This document shows positions 44,208 to 57,320 of a stretch of 64,000 nucleotides of DNA, piece by piece. This stretch comes from Azospirillum sp. TSH58. Lineage in GTDB: Bacteria > Pseudomonadota > Alphaproteobacteria > Azospirillales > Azospirillaceae. Position 1 is the stretch's first letter. Every line of letters starts with the position of its first letter. The stretch is from positions 2,246,001-2,310,000 of the forward strand of contig NZ_CP022364.1 in assembly GCF_003119115.1 (NCBI RefSeq), read 5' to 3'. The notes beneath the pieces are model-generated. The model worked only from the letters and a program-made list of their open reading frames with translations, was not told the DNA's origin and did not search any database. The translations under genes and the position numbers were made by a program.

Positions 44208-45317
44208 TTGGATCAGCTTCCGCAGCTTTCCGAGGAAGAGTTCGACCAGATCGAGGAAGCGATCGCCCGCACGACCAAGGGGCGAGCCTTCCTGCGCCGC
44301 TTCCACCGCCGGGCCCATGGGGCCGCGGCGGAGGAGGTGCGCAAGATGCTGCTGGAGTTCCGCAGCTCCTGGCATCAGCAGAGCGAGGTGGTGGAAGCCT
44401 CCAAGCACGTCGAGGTGCTGCGGCGCGAGCTGATGGAGATGGCTGCCTCCATCGAGCAGGCGCGGCGCGAGGTCGCGGCCCTGCGTCCGCCCGACGCCGG
44501 GGGTGACAAGATCACGTCGGCGACCAACGAGCTGGACGCCATCGTCATCTCCACCGAACGCGCGTCCTTCGAGATCCTGAACGCCGCCGAGCGGTTGATG
44601 GACCTGTCGGGCAAGCTGAAGGCGGAGGGCGCCGACCCCGGCCTGTGCTCCGAGATCGAGGGGGAGGTGACGAACATCTTCACCGCCTGCTCGTTCCAGG
44701 ACCTGACCGGCCAGCGCACCAGCAAGGTGGTCAACGCGCTCCGTTACATCGAGCAGCGCGTCAACGCGATGATCAACATCTGGGGCGTCGAGAAGCTCGC
44801 CGGCATCCAGATCTCCCAAGAGAACACGGACACCCGGCCGGACGCCCATCTGCTGAACGGCCCGCAGCTCGACGGCCTCGGCGTCAGCCAGGCCGACGTG
44901 GACAGCATGTTCGACAGCCCGGCGATGGCGGCACCGCCCCCGCCTCCGGCCCCAGAACCGCCGCCGGCCGCCGCTCCGGCCCCCGCCGCCCCGGCGGCGG
45001 CCCAGACCGGGGCCAAGGCGAGCCAGGCCGACATCGACAGCCTGTTCGACAGCCCGGCCCCAGCGCCGGCCGCTCCGGCGAAGGCCAGCCAGGCGGACAT
45101 CGACAGCCTGTTCGACAGTCCGGCTCCCGCTCCGGCCGCGGCTCCGCCGGATCCCGCCCCGGCCCCGGCCGCCAAGAAGCCGGTGCCGAAGCCGGCCTCG
45201 GCGGCCAAGCCCGCCCCGAAGCCGGCCGCCCCAAAGCCGGCGGCCGCCCCGCCGCCCGCGGCGGACGAGCCTCCGGCACCGCTGGATCAGGCGGCGATCG
45301 ACGCCCTGTTCGGCTGA
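44208..45317 (+). CDS. cheZ: CheZ-like chemotaxis phosphatase with repeated docking motifs
   Basis: A 369-residue protein. The long helical hairpin (about 10-200) carries FTACSFQDLTGQRTSKVVNA, in which the D and Q of DLTGQ correspond to the catalytic Asp and Gln of CheZ. The C-terminal 150 residues are Ala/Pro-rich and contain SQADVDSMFD (227), SQADIDSLFD (272 and 294) and a final QAAIDALFG. These resemble the FliM N-terminal and CheZ C-terminal CheY-binding peptides. TTG 44208 is chosen because GGAG lies 8 bases upstream; GTG 44199 would abut the RBS. It starts 12 bases after cheY. Confidence 0.9.
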   Translation: MDQLPQLSEEEFDQIEEAIARTTKGRAFLRRFHRRAHGAAAEEVRKMLLEFRSSWHQQSEVVEASKHVEVLRRELMEMAASIEQARREVAALRPPDAGGDKITSATNELDAIVISTERASFEILNAAERLMDLSGKLKAEGADPGLCSEIEGEVTNIFTACSFQDLTGQRTSKVVNALRYIEQRVNAMINIWGVEKLAGIQISQENTDTRPDAHLLNGPQLDGLGVSQADVDSMFDSPAMAAPPPPPAPEPPPAAAPAPAAPAAAQTGAKASQADIDSLFDSPAPAPAAPAKASQADIDSLFDSPAPAPAAAPPDPAPAPAAKKPVPKPASAAKPAPKPAAPKPAAAPPPAADEPPAPLDQAAIDALFG

Positions 45318-45518
45318 CCCCACGGTCAGGAAGACGGTTCGGCGTCGGATTTGTGAAGAGTTGCCGCCGCGCCAATCGGCGGGCGAATTGGGACCTTGAA
45401 GTTTGTTATGACGATCGTCGCCCGCCGGGTCGATGCCGGCCTTGGCGGGCAGTCCTGACCAGACGGGCCGGCGTGCGCGGATGCCCCGGACGTCCACTCG
45501 CGAAGAGGCGAAGCCCGC

Positions 45519-46256
45519 ATGAGGAATCTCTCGAAACCCTTCATGGCGGAGCTTCAGAAGGCCCGCCGGACCGGCAATCCCTACCAGTCGGTGGTGGATG
45601 ACGCCACCGCCCTGGCGCCGGCGCTCGCGTCGCTGCCGTCCGGCCCGGTCACCGTGGACAACAGCGACGTCATCCGCGCCATCAGCGACCTCGGGGCGAA
45701 GCTCGACCGCTTCCTGACGATGGACGCCCAGCAGATCGACCAGATCCAGGTCGAGATCGCCGACATCTCGGGCCGGATCAAGGCCACCAAGGTGGAAATG
45801 GCGGCGATCCGCCACCCGCTGGCCGGCGACGACAAGTTCCAGCAGGCCTCGCAGGAGCTGAGCGCCGTCGTTTCCGCGACGGAGGCCGCGACCAACACCA
45901 TCATGGCCTGCGCCGAGGAGCTGGAGGAGGTCGTTCACGAGCTGAAGTCGTCGCTGCCGGAGGGCTACCACGCCGACCGCGTCAACGACATGAACGACGT
46001 GATCGTCCGCATCTACGAGGCCTGCAACTTCCAGGATCTGACCGGCCAGCGCATCACCAAGGTCGTCCGCGCCCTGTCCTTCATCGAGGAGCGCGTCGAC
46101 GCGATGATGAGCCACTGGAACAAGCGCGAGTTCGAGGCGATGCCCCTGCCGCCGACCGTCACCAAGATGGACGAGTCGCTGGAACTGCACGGCCCCGCCG
46201 ACCATCAGGAGACGGGCAACATCAGCCAGGCCGACATCGACGCGCTGTTCGGCTGA
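45519..46256 (+). CDS. Second CheZ-like phosphatase
   Basis: A 245-residue protein. The central helical part carries IYEACNFQDLTGQRITKVVR, again with DLTGQ. The protein ends exactly in SQADIDALFG (236-245), one CheY-docking-like motif. The N-terminal 60 residues (FMAELQKARRTGNPYQSVVD) differ from the first CheZ. Together with the previous gene this makes a tandem CheZ pair, possibly from duplication, with the paralogues tuned to different CheY forms. The gap to the first cheZ is about 200 bases. ATG 45519 has GCGAAGAGGCGAAG upstream. Confidence 0.85.
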   Translation: MRNLSKPFMAELQKARRTGNPYQSVVDDATALAPALASLPSGPVTVDNSDVIRAISDLGAKLDRFLTMDAQQIDQIQVEIADISGRIKATKVEMAAIRHPLAGDDKFQQASQELSAVVSATEAATNTIMACAEELEEVVHELKSSLPEGYHADRVNDMNDVIVRIYEACNFQDLTGQRITKVVRALSFIEERVDAMMSHWNKREFEAMPLPPTVTKMDESLELHGPADHQETGNISQADIDALFG

Positions 46257-46349
46257 CCGGTCCCCCGTTTCGCCCCCTTCCCGGCCCCCGTTCCGGAGCG
46301 TCCGGCCGCACCGCGGCGGCGAGGTTCGAAATTTGTTCGCCGAAGCGGC

Positions 46350-46379
46350 TTGCCGCCCCCGCGCCCCGGCGTGCTATAT
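46350..46379 (+). promoter_or_regulatory. Candidate promoter of bamD
   Basis: TTGCCG (46350-46355) and CTATAT (46374-46379) are spaced by 18 bases and lie about 30 bases before the bamD ATG. The 12 bases GCGTGCTATATA are shared with the region upstream of the uvrD-like gene. Confidence 0.5.
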
Positions 46380-46409
46380 AGGGCCAACTTCGAAAGCATC
46401 GCGACGACC

Positions 46410-47228
46410 ATGCCCCGCCGTTTTACCCGTCTGCCGCTTGCGGCCCTCCTCCTGGCTTCCGCCCTGACCGCCTGCTCCTCGACCAAACCCGAGGACCAGT
46501 ATGTCGAGCGCCCGGCCGAGCAGATCTACCAAGAGGCCGACGCCGCCATGCGGGAGGAGCGGTTCAAGGTCGCCGCCAAGCTCTATGACGAGGTGGAGCG
46601 CCAGCACCCCTATTCCGAATGGGCGGGCAAGGCGCAGATCATGGCGGCCTACGCCCATTACCAGGATCTGAAGTACGACGACGCGATCCTGGCGCTCGAC
46701 CGCTACATCCAGCTTCATCCGGGCAGCCCCGACGTCTCCTACGCCTACTACATGCGGGCGCTGTCCTATTACGAGCAGATCACCGACGTCCGCCGCGACC
46801 AGCGCATGACCCGTCTGGCGCTCGACGCGCTGTCGGAGGTCGTGCGCCGTTTCCCGGACAGCCAGTACGCCCGCGACGCCAAGATCAAGATCGACCTGAC
46901 CAACGACCATCTCGCCGGCAAGGAGATGGAGGTCGGGCGCTTCTATCTGAAGCAGCGCCAGTACACCGCCGCCATCGGCCGGTTCCGCACGGTGATTGAA
47001 AACTACCAGACCACCTCCCACGTCCCTGAGGCGCTGCACCGGCTGGTGGAGTGCTATCTGGCGCTGGGAATCACGGACGAGGCGAAGACCGCCGCCGCCG
47101 TGCTCGGCCACAACTTCCCCGGCAGCGAATGGTACACGGACAGCTACGCACTGCTGGTGGACGCCAACGTGCGTCCGGAGCGAAACGAGAAGTCCTGGAT
47201 CAGCAGAGCCTGGAGCTCCCTGTTCTAG
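46410..47228 (+). CDS. bamD: Outer membrane assembly lipoprotein BamD
   Basis: A 272-residue lipoprotein of the ComL/BamD family. The signal ends in lipobox LTAC with the lipidated Cys at 22. Five TPR-like repeats follow, for example IYQEADAAMREERFKVAAKL and YDDAILALDRYIQLHPGSPD, and the family segment ALSYYEQITDVRRDQRMTRL. BamD is an essential part of the BAM complex that inserts beta-barrel proteins. It is transcribed with recN, 8 bases downstream. The order bamD-recN is common in alphaproteobacteria next to lpxC; here the block points the other way. Confidence 0.95.
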   Translation: MPRRFTRLPLAALLLASALTACSSTKPEDQYVERPAEQIYQEADAAMREERFKVAAKLYDEVERQHPYSEWAGKAQIMAAYAHYQDLKYDDAILALDRYIQLHPGSPDVSYAYYMRALSYYEQITDVRRDQRMTRLALDALSEVVRRFPDSQYARDAKIKIDLTNDHLAGKEMEVGRFYLKQRQYTAAIGRFRTVIENYQTTSHVPEALHRLVECYLALGITDEAKTAAAVLGHNFPGSEWYTDSYALLVDANVRPERNEKSWISRAWSSLF

Positions 47229-47236
47229 GACGATCC

Positions 47237-48907
47237 ATGCTGGCGTCGCTGACGATCAGGGACGTCGTCCTGATCGAACGGCTGGGGCTGGGCTTCCGCA
47301 AGGGCCTCTGCGTCCTCACCGGCGAGACCGGTGCCGGCAAGTCCATCCTGCTCGACGCGCTGGGACTGGCGCTCGGCGCGCGGGCCGATTCGGGCCTCGT
47401 CCGCCACGGCGCCGATCAGGCGTCGGTGACGGCGGAGTTCGATCTGTCGGGCGATCATCCGGCGCTGGCCATCCTCAAGGAGCAGGGGCTCGACCCCGAG
47501 GAGCGGCTGGTCGTCCGCCGCACCGTCAGTGCCGACGGGCGCAGCCGCGCCTGGGTCAACGACCAGGCGGTCGGCGTCGGCCTGCTGAAGCGGCTGGGGG
47601 AGGAACTGGTCGAGGTCCATGGCCAGTTCGACACCCATGGCCTCCTGAATCCGCAAACCCACCGCGGCGTGCTGGACGCCTACGCCGGCCTGTCGGCCCA
47701 CGCCGCCCAGGTCGCCGCCGCCCACCGCGCCTGGAGGCAGGTCGAGGACGCGCGCGCCAACGCCGCCGCTGAGATCGCCCGCGCCCGTTCGGAGGAGGAA
47801 TACCTCCGCCACGCCGTGGCCGAGCTGGACGCGCTGGCCCCCAAGCCGGGCGAAGAGGAGGAACTGGCCGAGACCCGCGCCGTGCTGATGCACCGGGAGA
47901 AGCTGGTCGACGCCCTGAACGCCGCCTATGGGGAGCTGTCGGGCGACCGCGGGGTGGAGCGCGCCCTGTCCTCGGCCATCCGCACGCTGAGCCGCATCGC
48001 CGACAAGGCCGCCGGCAAGCTCGACCCGGTCATCGCCGCCCTGGACCGCGCCGCGACCGAGGCGGCGGAGGCCATCGCCGGTCTCCAGGCCGTCTCCTCC
48101 GACGTGGACATGGACCCGCAGGCCCTGGAGAAGCTGGAGGAGCGGCTGTTCGCCCTGCGCGCCGCCGCCCGCAAGCACGGGGTGGACGTGGACGCGCTGG
48201 CTCCCCTGCGCAAGGACATGGCCGACCGGCTGCTGCTGATCGAGGACCAGGGCGACCTGCTGGCCCGCCTCGCCCGCGAGGCGGAGGCTGCCCGCGACGC
48301 CTACCGCAAGGCCGCCGAGTCGCTGAGCCGGGAGCGCCAGCAGGCCGCAGGCCGTCTGGACACCGCCGTCGCCGCCGAACTGGCCCCGCTGAAGCTGGAG
48401 AAGGCGAAGTTCCGCACGCTGGTCGAGCCGCTGGCCGACGAATCGGACTGGACGGCGTCGGGCATGGACCGCGTGGCCTTCCAGGTCGCGACGAATCCCG
48501 GCTCGCCGCCCGGCGCGCTGAACAAGATCGCGTCCGGCGGTGAGCTGGCGCGCTTCATGCTGGCGCTGAAGGTGGTGCTGGCCCAGACCTCGACCGTCGG
48601 CACGCTGGTGTTCGATGAAGTGGACACCGGCATCGGCGGCGCCGTCGCCGCCGCGGTGGGCGAGCGGCTGAAGACGCTCGGGCAGGGGCTCCAGGTCCTG
48701 GTGGTCACCCACAGCCCGCAGGTCGCCGCCCGCGGCTCCATCCACCTCAAGGTGCAGAAGTCGGTGAAGGGCGAGCAGGTGACGACCGGCGTGGTCGAGC
48801 TGGACGGCGACGACCGCCGCGAGGAGATCGCCCGCATGCTGTCCGGCGCCACCGTCACCGCCGAGGCCCGCGCCGCCGCCGACAGCCTGATCGCCGGGCG
48901 GGGGTAG
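47237..48907 (+). CDS. recN: DNA repair protein RecN
   Basis: A 556-residue SMC-like ATPase for double-strand break repair. Walker A is GETGAGKSILLDALGLALG. The central coiled coil spans about 170-370. The C-terminal ATPase part has the ABC signature IASGGELARFMLALK, Walker B LVFDEVDTGIGGAVA and the H-loop VVTHSPQVAARG. HGQFDTHGLLNPQTH is a further RecN marker. Length is normal. It lies 8 bases after bamD in one operon and is followed by a 16-bp hairpin that probably ends the transcript. Confidence 0.96.
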   Translation: MLASLTIRDVVLIERLGLGFRKGLCVLTGETGAGKSILLDALGLALGARADSGLVRHGADQASVTAEFDLSGDHPALAILKEQGLDPEERLVVRRTVSADGRSRAWVNDQAVGVGLLKRLGEELVEVHGQFDTHGLLNPQTHRGVLDAYAGLSAHAAQVAAAHRAWRQVEDARANAAAEIARARSEEEYLRHAVAELDALAPKPGEEEELAETRAVLMHREKLVDALNAAYGELSGDRGVERALSSAIRTLSRIADKAAGKLDPVIAALDRAATEAAEAIAGLQAVSSDVDMDPQALEKLEERLFALRAAARKHGVDVDALAPLRKDMADRLLLIEDQGDLLARLAREAEAARDAYRKAAESLSRERQQAAGRLDTAVAAELAPLKLEKAKFRTLVEPLADESDWTASGMDRVAFQVATNPGSPPGALNKIASGGELARFMLALKVVLAQTSTVGTLVFDEVDTGIGGAVAAAVGERLKTLGQGLQVLVVTHSPQVAARGSIHLKVQKSVKGEQVTTGVVELDGDDRREEIARMLSGATVTAEARAAADSLIAGRG

Positions 48908-48922
48908 CGCGGTACCATGATC

Positions 48923-48967
48923 CCGGCGAGCGGATGAATGGGCTTTCCCTGTTCATCCGCTCGCCGG
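48923..48967 (+). terminator. 16-bp hairpin terminator after recN
   Basis: CCGGCGAGCGGATGAA pairs perfectly with TTCATCCGCTCGCCGG around a 13-base loop, 15 bases after the recN stop. No T-run follows, so Rho or RNase processing may assist. The remaining 48968-49176 shows no gene. Confidence 0.75.
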
Positions 48968-49176
48968 AGCGCCCGACCGGGCGCCGCGCCCCATGGCGCG
49001 AAAAGCCTGCGTGGCGTTTGAACGCAATACGTCAAGCCAAGTCCTTGGCTTGGCGGTATCAGGTCACAGCAATCGCCCGCAGCGGTCATACGGCGGCCAC
49101 AGCAAAACACGCATAGTCCAGCCTTGCGCGCCCGGCAACGGGCGCCGTTCGCCCAAGAACGAACAAGGTTGGCAAG

Positions 49177-51039
49177 ATGTCGAACAGCTCCGCTTCCGCC
49201 GGCAACGTCGTCGTGATCGACAGCGGCCTGTCCTCCGCCTGGAACACGGGCCGGCTGGTCTACCAGTATGACTTCTACGGAAACGACAACGACGTCATGG
49301 TCGCCAACGCGAACACGCACGGCGCCCTGGTCACCGCGGAGATCCTGGAGAACGCGCCCGACGTCGGCATCATCGCGCTGAAGGTCATGCCCGACGACGG
49401 CAGCGGCGCCAGCGAGGCCAACATCGAGAAGGCCCTGCAATGGGTCGTCGCCAACGCCGACGCCTACAACATCACGGCGGTGAACCTGTCGCTGGGCGGC
49501 GGCGCGCAGACGACCGCGGCGACCACCTCGATCTCCGACGAGCTGGCGGCGCTGGCCGCCAAGCGCGTGCTGACCGTGGCCGCCGCCGGCAACAGCGGCG
49601 ACGGCGGGGTGACGCAGGGCGTCTCCAGCTACTCCGCCGACGTGAACCAGATCTGCGTCTCGGCCTCGACCGGCGACGGCGCCTTTCCGTCCTGGGCGCA
49701 GCGCAGCCCGACCCTGACCGACGTCTGCGCCGACGGCACCGACGTGCGCATCACCAACCTCTCGGGCGTCACCTACACGGCCAACGGCTCCTCCTTCGCC
49801 GCGCCGGCGGTCACCGCGGCGGTGGCGAAGGCGCAGCAGGCGTGGGTGGAGCAGACCGGCACCCGGCTGACCCAGACGGAATTCCTCGATCTCGCCCGCA
49901 GCACCGGCAAGGCCATGGGCACCGCCGGCTACTTCGAGCTGGACACCGACGCCCTGCTGGCCAAGATCGCCCAGTCCGCCCCGGTCCCGACGGCGCAGAG
50001 CGCCACGACGATCACAGTCAACGCCTCCGGCGCCGCAGCGGGTGGCGTGAACGCCCATTTCAAGCTGCTGGTGGACGGCAAGACGGTGGGGCAGGCCACG
50101 GTGGACTCGGCGGCCAAGGACTACAGCTTCACCACCAGCCTGACCGCCGACCAGGCGCACAAGGTCCAGGTCCAGTACGACAACGACGGCTTCGTGAACG
50201 GCCAGGACCGCAACCTGTTCGTCAACAAGGTGACCATCAACGGCACCGCCCACAGCCCGACCGCCGCCAACGTCACCTATGACAAGGGGGCCCTGGACGG
50301 CAAGGACGTGGTGAAGGGCCAGTCGTCGATGTGGTGGGGCGGCACGCTGGTGGTCGATGCCCCGGCCAAGGATTTCCCCGCTGGGGCGGCGCCCGCCAAC
50401 ACGACCATCACGATCAACGCCTCCGGCGCCGTGGCGGGGGGGGTGAACGCCCATTTCAACCTGCTGGTGGACGGCAAGGCCATCGGCGGCGCCACCGTCG
50501 GCACGGCGGCCAAGGACTTCACCTTCGCCACCAACCTGACCGCCGATCAGGCGCACAAGGTCCAGGTCCAGTATGACAACGACGCCGTGGTGAACGGGCA
50601 GGACCGTTCGCTGTTCGTCAACACGGTCACCATCAACGGCCACGCCGTCGCCCCCACGGCGTCGAACGTCACCTACGACAAGGGCGCGCTCGACGGCAAG
50701 GACGTGGTGAAGGGGCAGGCCGGCCTGTGGTGGAACGGCACGCTGGTCGTCGACGCCGACAAGTCCTGGTTCCCCTCCGCCGCCGGGACGGGCGCCGTGG
50801 CGTCGGCCCTGTCCGCGAGCCAGCCCACCGCCCAACACGCCGCCCCCCAACACGCTGACGGCCAGGACACCGTGTGGCAGCATCTCGTCGCGCAGCGGCT
50901 GGAGGCGGCGGCCCCGCTGCACGCCGCCGACCATGCGGCGTCGCTGTACGACGCGGTCCCGCCGCTGGACGCCTACGCCCACGCCGCGTCCCTGGCGGAG
51001 CATCACCCCGACCCGCTGCACCCGCTCGACGCCGCCTGA
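49177..51039 (+). CDS. Subtilase with two CBM60-like repeats
   Basis: A 620-residue protein. Residues 1-270 form a compact S8 peptidase: catalytic D15 (VVVIDSG), H48 (NTHGALVTAEI), oxyanion N139 (AAAGNSGD) and S206 (ANGSSFAAPAV). Two near-identical repeats of about 110 residues follow (about 273-385 and 405-512), each with ASGA.AGGVNAHF.LLVDGK, VQVQYDND and GQDR(N/S)LFVN. This is the calcium-dependent xylan-type (CBM60-like) binding pattern. The tail (515-620) is Ala/His-rich. No signal peptide or propeptide is seen, so export would need type I or another pathway. ATG 49177; no RBS stands out strongly. Confidence 0.88.
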   Translation: MSNSSASAGNVVVIDSGLSSAWNTGRLVYQYDFYGNDNDVMVANANTHGALVTAEILENAPDVGIIALKVMPDDGSGASEANIEKALQWVVANADAYNITAVNLSLGGGAQTTAATTSISDELAALAAKRVLTVAAAGNSGDGGVTQGVSSYSADVNQICVSASTGDGAFPSWAQRSPTLTDVCADGTDVRITNLSGVTYTANGSSFAAPAVTAAVAKAQQAWVEQTGTRLTQTEFLDLARSTGKAMGTAGYFELDTDALLAKIAQSAPVPTAQSATTITVNASGAAAGGVNAHFKLLVDGKTVGQATVDSAAKDYSFTTSLTADQAHKVQVQYDNDGFVNGQDRNLFVNKVTINGTAHSPTAANVTYDKGALDGKDVVKGQSSMWWGGTLVVDAPAKDFPAGAAPANTTITINASGAVAGGVNAHFNLLVDGKAIGGATVGTAAKDFTFATNLTADQAHKVQVQYDNDAVVNGQDRSLFVNTVTINGHAVAPTASNVTYDKGALDGKDVVKGQAGLWWNGTLVVDADKSWFPSAAGTGAVASALSASQPTAQHAAPQHADGQDTVWQHLVAQRLEAAAPLHAADHAASLYDAVPPLDAYAHAASLAEHHPDPLHPLDAA

Positions 51040-51147
51040 GGGCGGCCCCTTCACGAAGGCCCGCTTCGCCTCGTCCTTTCGGTGGTGCCCGGCCGGCGCG
51101 CGTCCTTCGCGGGCGCCGGTGGTGGCGGGACCGATCGAGGAGGAGCG

Positions 51148-51822
51148 ATGCCCAGGGAAAAATTCATCGGAAACGACGGTCACCACGACATGGCGTGCCA
51201 TGTCTTCGCGCTGTCCGGCGATCCCGAGACGGCCGTGGCGATCAACACACGGTACGCCAGGCTGGGCGATCTTCTCTACGGGGTGGAGGACATTCCGGTC
51301 GATGACGAGATTGCCGGCGGGCTGACGGTGCTCACCAACAACGACCTCTGGAAGGGACCGGCGGCCGACCAGCCTCCGGCGCAGGTCGCGCCGCTCAGCC
51401 TGCTCCTGCTGTGCCGCGAGTTCGGCTTCACGCCGCAGGAGGGCAGCGGCATCCGCCTGTGGGGCCGCTTTCTTCCCGGGCAGGTGCTGCCGCAGCACAT
51501 GTATGTGACCACGCCCGACGGCAGGATCTGGGACACCATGCCGGGCAAGCCCATCTACCGCCGCATCAGCAAGGACGGACGGAATCCCGGAGCGGAGGGC
51601 GACGCTGCGGACGGGCAGGACACCATGCTGGCCCCCGACGAGGTCTTCAGCATCGAGGTGGCGGCTCTGGCCCCGAAAACCCGGGAGGTCATCGAGACCC
51701 CCAACGACCAGTGGCAAAAGGATGAGGAGGACGCCGTCGCGGGCCAGGCCGGACAGAACGGACCGGGAGCCGGCGGCGATTTCATCGGCGACGAGGACGA
51801 AAACGCCCTGGGCGATTCGTGA
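51148..51822 (+). CDS. Hypothetical protein downstream of subtilase
   Basis: A 224-residue protein starting at ATG 51148 behind a strong CGAGGAGGAG ribosome-binding site. Residues 1-150 look folded (ALSGDPETAVAINTRYARLG, LSLLLLCREFGFTPQEG, VLPQHMYVTTPDGRIWDTMP); the last 45 residues are acidic and Gly/Gln-rich. No signal peptide. It follows the subtilase by 108 bases and may be co-transcribed, so an inhibitor, chaperone or partner role is possible. No family was recognised. Confidence 0.7.
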   Translation: MPREKFIGNDGHHDMACHVFALSGDPETAVAINTRYARLGDLLYGVEDIPVDDEIAGGLTVLTNNDLWKGPAADQPPAQVAPLSLLLLCREFGFTPQEGSGIRLWGRFLPGQVLPQHMYVTTPDGRIWDTMPGKPIYRRISKDGRNPGAEGDAADGQDTMLAPDEVFSIEVAALAPKTREVIETPNDQWQKDEEDAVAGQAGQNGPGAGGDFIGDEDENALGDS

Positions 51823-51892
51823 TCACCGGCGGCCGGGAGCGGAACGGCGCGCCCGCCGCTCCACGGCCCCGCTTCCGATGCCCGCGGCCGGC

Positions 51893-53227
51893 TCACGCCG
51901 CCACGCGCAGGGACATCATGTGCGACAGGAACTTGTCCAGCGCGGCACGCAACTCGTCCGCCGTCCCGGTCAGCCGCGCGGTGGTGTGGAAGGCGTCCTC
52001 GACCGACGTCATGACCGATCGCGCGCCGTCGGCGAGATGCCCCGCCTCCTCGGACATGCGTTCCGCGGAACGGCTTGCCTCGTGGATGTTCTGGGCGATC
52101 TCACGGGTCGCGTCGTTCTGCTGGCCCATGATGGACAGGACGTCCTGCGAATGGGTGCGCAGCGCTCCGACCACCGCGCCGATACCGGCGATCTCGTCGC
52201 GGGTCCGGCCGGTCGCTCCGTCGATCTCCTGAAGCAGGCGGGTGATGTCCTCGGTGGCTCCGGCGGTCTGCTTGGCGAGCTGCTTGACCTCCGCCGCCAC
52301 CACGGAGAAGCCGCGCCCGGCCTCGCCGGCGCGGGCCGCCTCGATGGTGGCGTTCAGAGCCAGCAGGTTGGTCTGGTTGGCGATGGCGTTGATCAGCTTC
52401 AGCGTCCCGCCGATCCGCCCGGCGATCCCGGCCAGCGCGGTGACCGCCTCGGTGGAGCGCTGGGTGGCGGCCTGGGCGTCGTTGACGATGGAAAAAGCGC
52501 TTTCCATGCGCGACACCACGCTGTGATTGGTGGCGGTCAGCTCCTCGGCGGCCGCCGCGATGGCCCGGGCGTTGCTGGCGGTGCCGGAGACCGCGCCGGT
52601 CAGATGCTCCGTGCGGACGCCGGTTTCCTGGGCGATGCCGCGCACCGCGCCGGTCGCCGCGTTGACCGCCACCGCCGAATTGCCGACCGTCTCGATGGCG
52701 CCCTGCACCGTGTCCCGGAAACTCTCCGCCAGTTCGACCAGCATCCGGTTGGTCATGGTCATCACGGCGGTGCTGTAGGCGTCGAAGGACAGGTCGAGGT
52801 CGAGGAAGATCGCGGTCTCCACCGCCCCCATGACCTTCATGGCGCGCGGCGCGTCGCGGCGGTGCCGCTCGCCGACCAGAGCGCCGAGCCGTCCCAGAAC
52901 CAGCCGGTAGGCCCCGAAGTACCAGCGCGGGTGCAGGCCGATGCGGTAATGCGCCTGGCCCACCGCCTTGACGCGCGTCAGGTAGACATCGTCGAAGCTT
53001 CCGGAAAACAGATGCCGCCAGTGGTTGACCTGGGATTCCTTCAACCGCTCGACGGATTTCCCGTCCAGGATCTTCCTGAGTTCGGGAATGGCGAGAAGGT
53101 GGTCGTAGAAGTCCTTGAGGATGACGGGCAGGTGAGGCTCGGCGATGCTCCAGGCTTCCTTCAGAAGCGGGGCCGTTTCACCACCAATCCGCAAAAAGGA
53201 GAGGCGTTCCTGAATGCCGCTGTCCAT
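51893..53227 (-). CDS. Globin-coupled methyl-accepting chemotaxis protein
   Basis: A 444-residue cytosolic transducer of the HemAT type. Residues 1-170 form a protoglobin-like sensor with candidate proximal His 93 ([18 protein letters not shown]), matching the HVRIGLxPxWY pattern of globin-coupled sensors that bind haem and O2. Residues 200-440 form the MCP signalling hairpin with tip [20 protein letters not shown] and [20 protein letters not shown]. No membrane segment. It likely senses oxygen for aerotaxis. A bacteriohemerythrin gene lies 3.7 kb away. ATG 53227 is chosen; upstream in-frame codons are poor. Confidence 0.92.
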   Translation of the reverse strand: MDSGIQERLSFLRIGGETAPLLKEAWSIAEPHLPVILKDFYDHLLAIPELRKILDGKSVERLKESQVNHWRHLFSGSFDDVYLTRVKAVGQAHYRIGLHPRWYFGAYRLVLGRLGALVGERHRRDAPRAMKVMGAVETAIFLDLDLSFDAYSTAVMTMTNRMLVELAESFRDTVQGAIETVGNSAVAVNAATGAVRGIAQETGVRTEHLTGAVSGTASNARAIAAAAEELTATNHSVVSRMESAFSIVNDAQAATQRSTEAVTALAGIAGRIGGTLKLINAIANQTNLLALNATIEAARAGEAGRGFSVVAAEVKQLAKQTAGATEDITRLLQEIDGATGRTRDEIAGIGAVVGALRTHSQDVLSIMGQQNDATREIAQNIHEASRSAERMSEEAGHLADGARSVMTSVEDAFHTTARLTGTADELRAALDKFLSHMMSLRVAA

Positions 53228-56784
<3,557 letters not shown>

Positions 56785-56907
56785 TCTCCGGCAGACCGGT
56801 GGGGTGGAAGGGGAAGGGCGGCGCGGCTGAGTGCCGCGTTGACGCCCCTCGCCGCCGGTTCCATAAAGGGTCGAAGCGCCATAAGAAGAACGAGACGGGG
56901 GATCGCC

Positions 56908-57306
56908 ATGGACTCCATTCAATGGTCGCGCTGGATGAGCGTCGGCATCGAAGAACTCGATGATGATCATCGCGTTCTCGTGGATATCGTCAACAAGCTG
57001 GGCGCGGATGAAAACCGCACCTCTCCTGACGTCGTCGAAGCGATCCTCGACGAGCTGATCCACTACACCAAGGATCATTTCGCACGCGAAGAAGCGCACA
57101 TGGCCCAGGCCAACTACCCGACCTTCGCCGCGCACAAGGCCCTGCACGACGCCCTGACGCGCAACGTCGAGTCCTACCGCGAACGCTTCCACGCCCAGCG
57201 TGAGACCATCACGGGCGACGAGGTGTTCGAGTTCTGCGCCGATTGGCTGGGCCAGCACATCCTGAAGGAAGACACCCGCTTCGGCGCCTACGCCGCGGAC
57301 CAGTGA
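56908..57306 (+). CDS. Bacteriohemerythrin
   Basis: A 132-residue single-domain hemerythrin. Diiron ligands are spread over four helices: DDDHRVLVD (His), ELIHYTKDHFAREEAHM (His, His, Glu), FAAHKALHDALTR (His, His) and WLGQHILKEDTRFG (His, Asp). This ligand set matches bacterial O2-binding hemerythrins. It may store or deliver oxygen or sense it. It follows ligA by about 120 bases on the same strand and is followed by a palindromic repeat. Another oxygen-related gene, the globin-coupled receptor, lies nearby. Confidence 0.94.
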   Translation: MDSIQWSRWMSVGIEELDDDHRVLVDIVNKLGADENRTSPDVVEAILDELIHYTKDHFAREEAHMAQANYPTFAAHKALHDALTRNVESYRERFHAQRETITGDEVFEFCADWLGQHILKEDTRFGAYAADQ

Positions 57307-57320
57307 GTCCGCTGAATCGG

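Noticed and set aside
48934..49116. Small ORF between recN and the subtilase
   Set aside because: It starts inside the recN terminator hairpin and has no protein-like features.
48301..51717. A minus-strand open frame of about 1100 codons over recN and the subtilase
   Set aside because: It opposes two genes with full motif sets; its repeats mirror the CBM-like repeats on the other strand.
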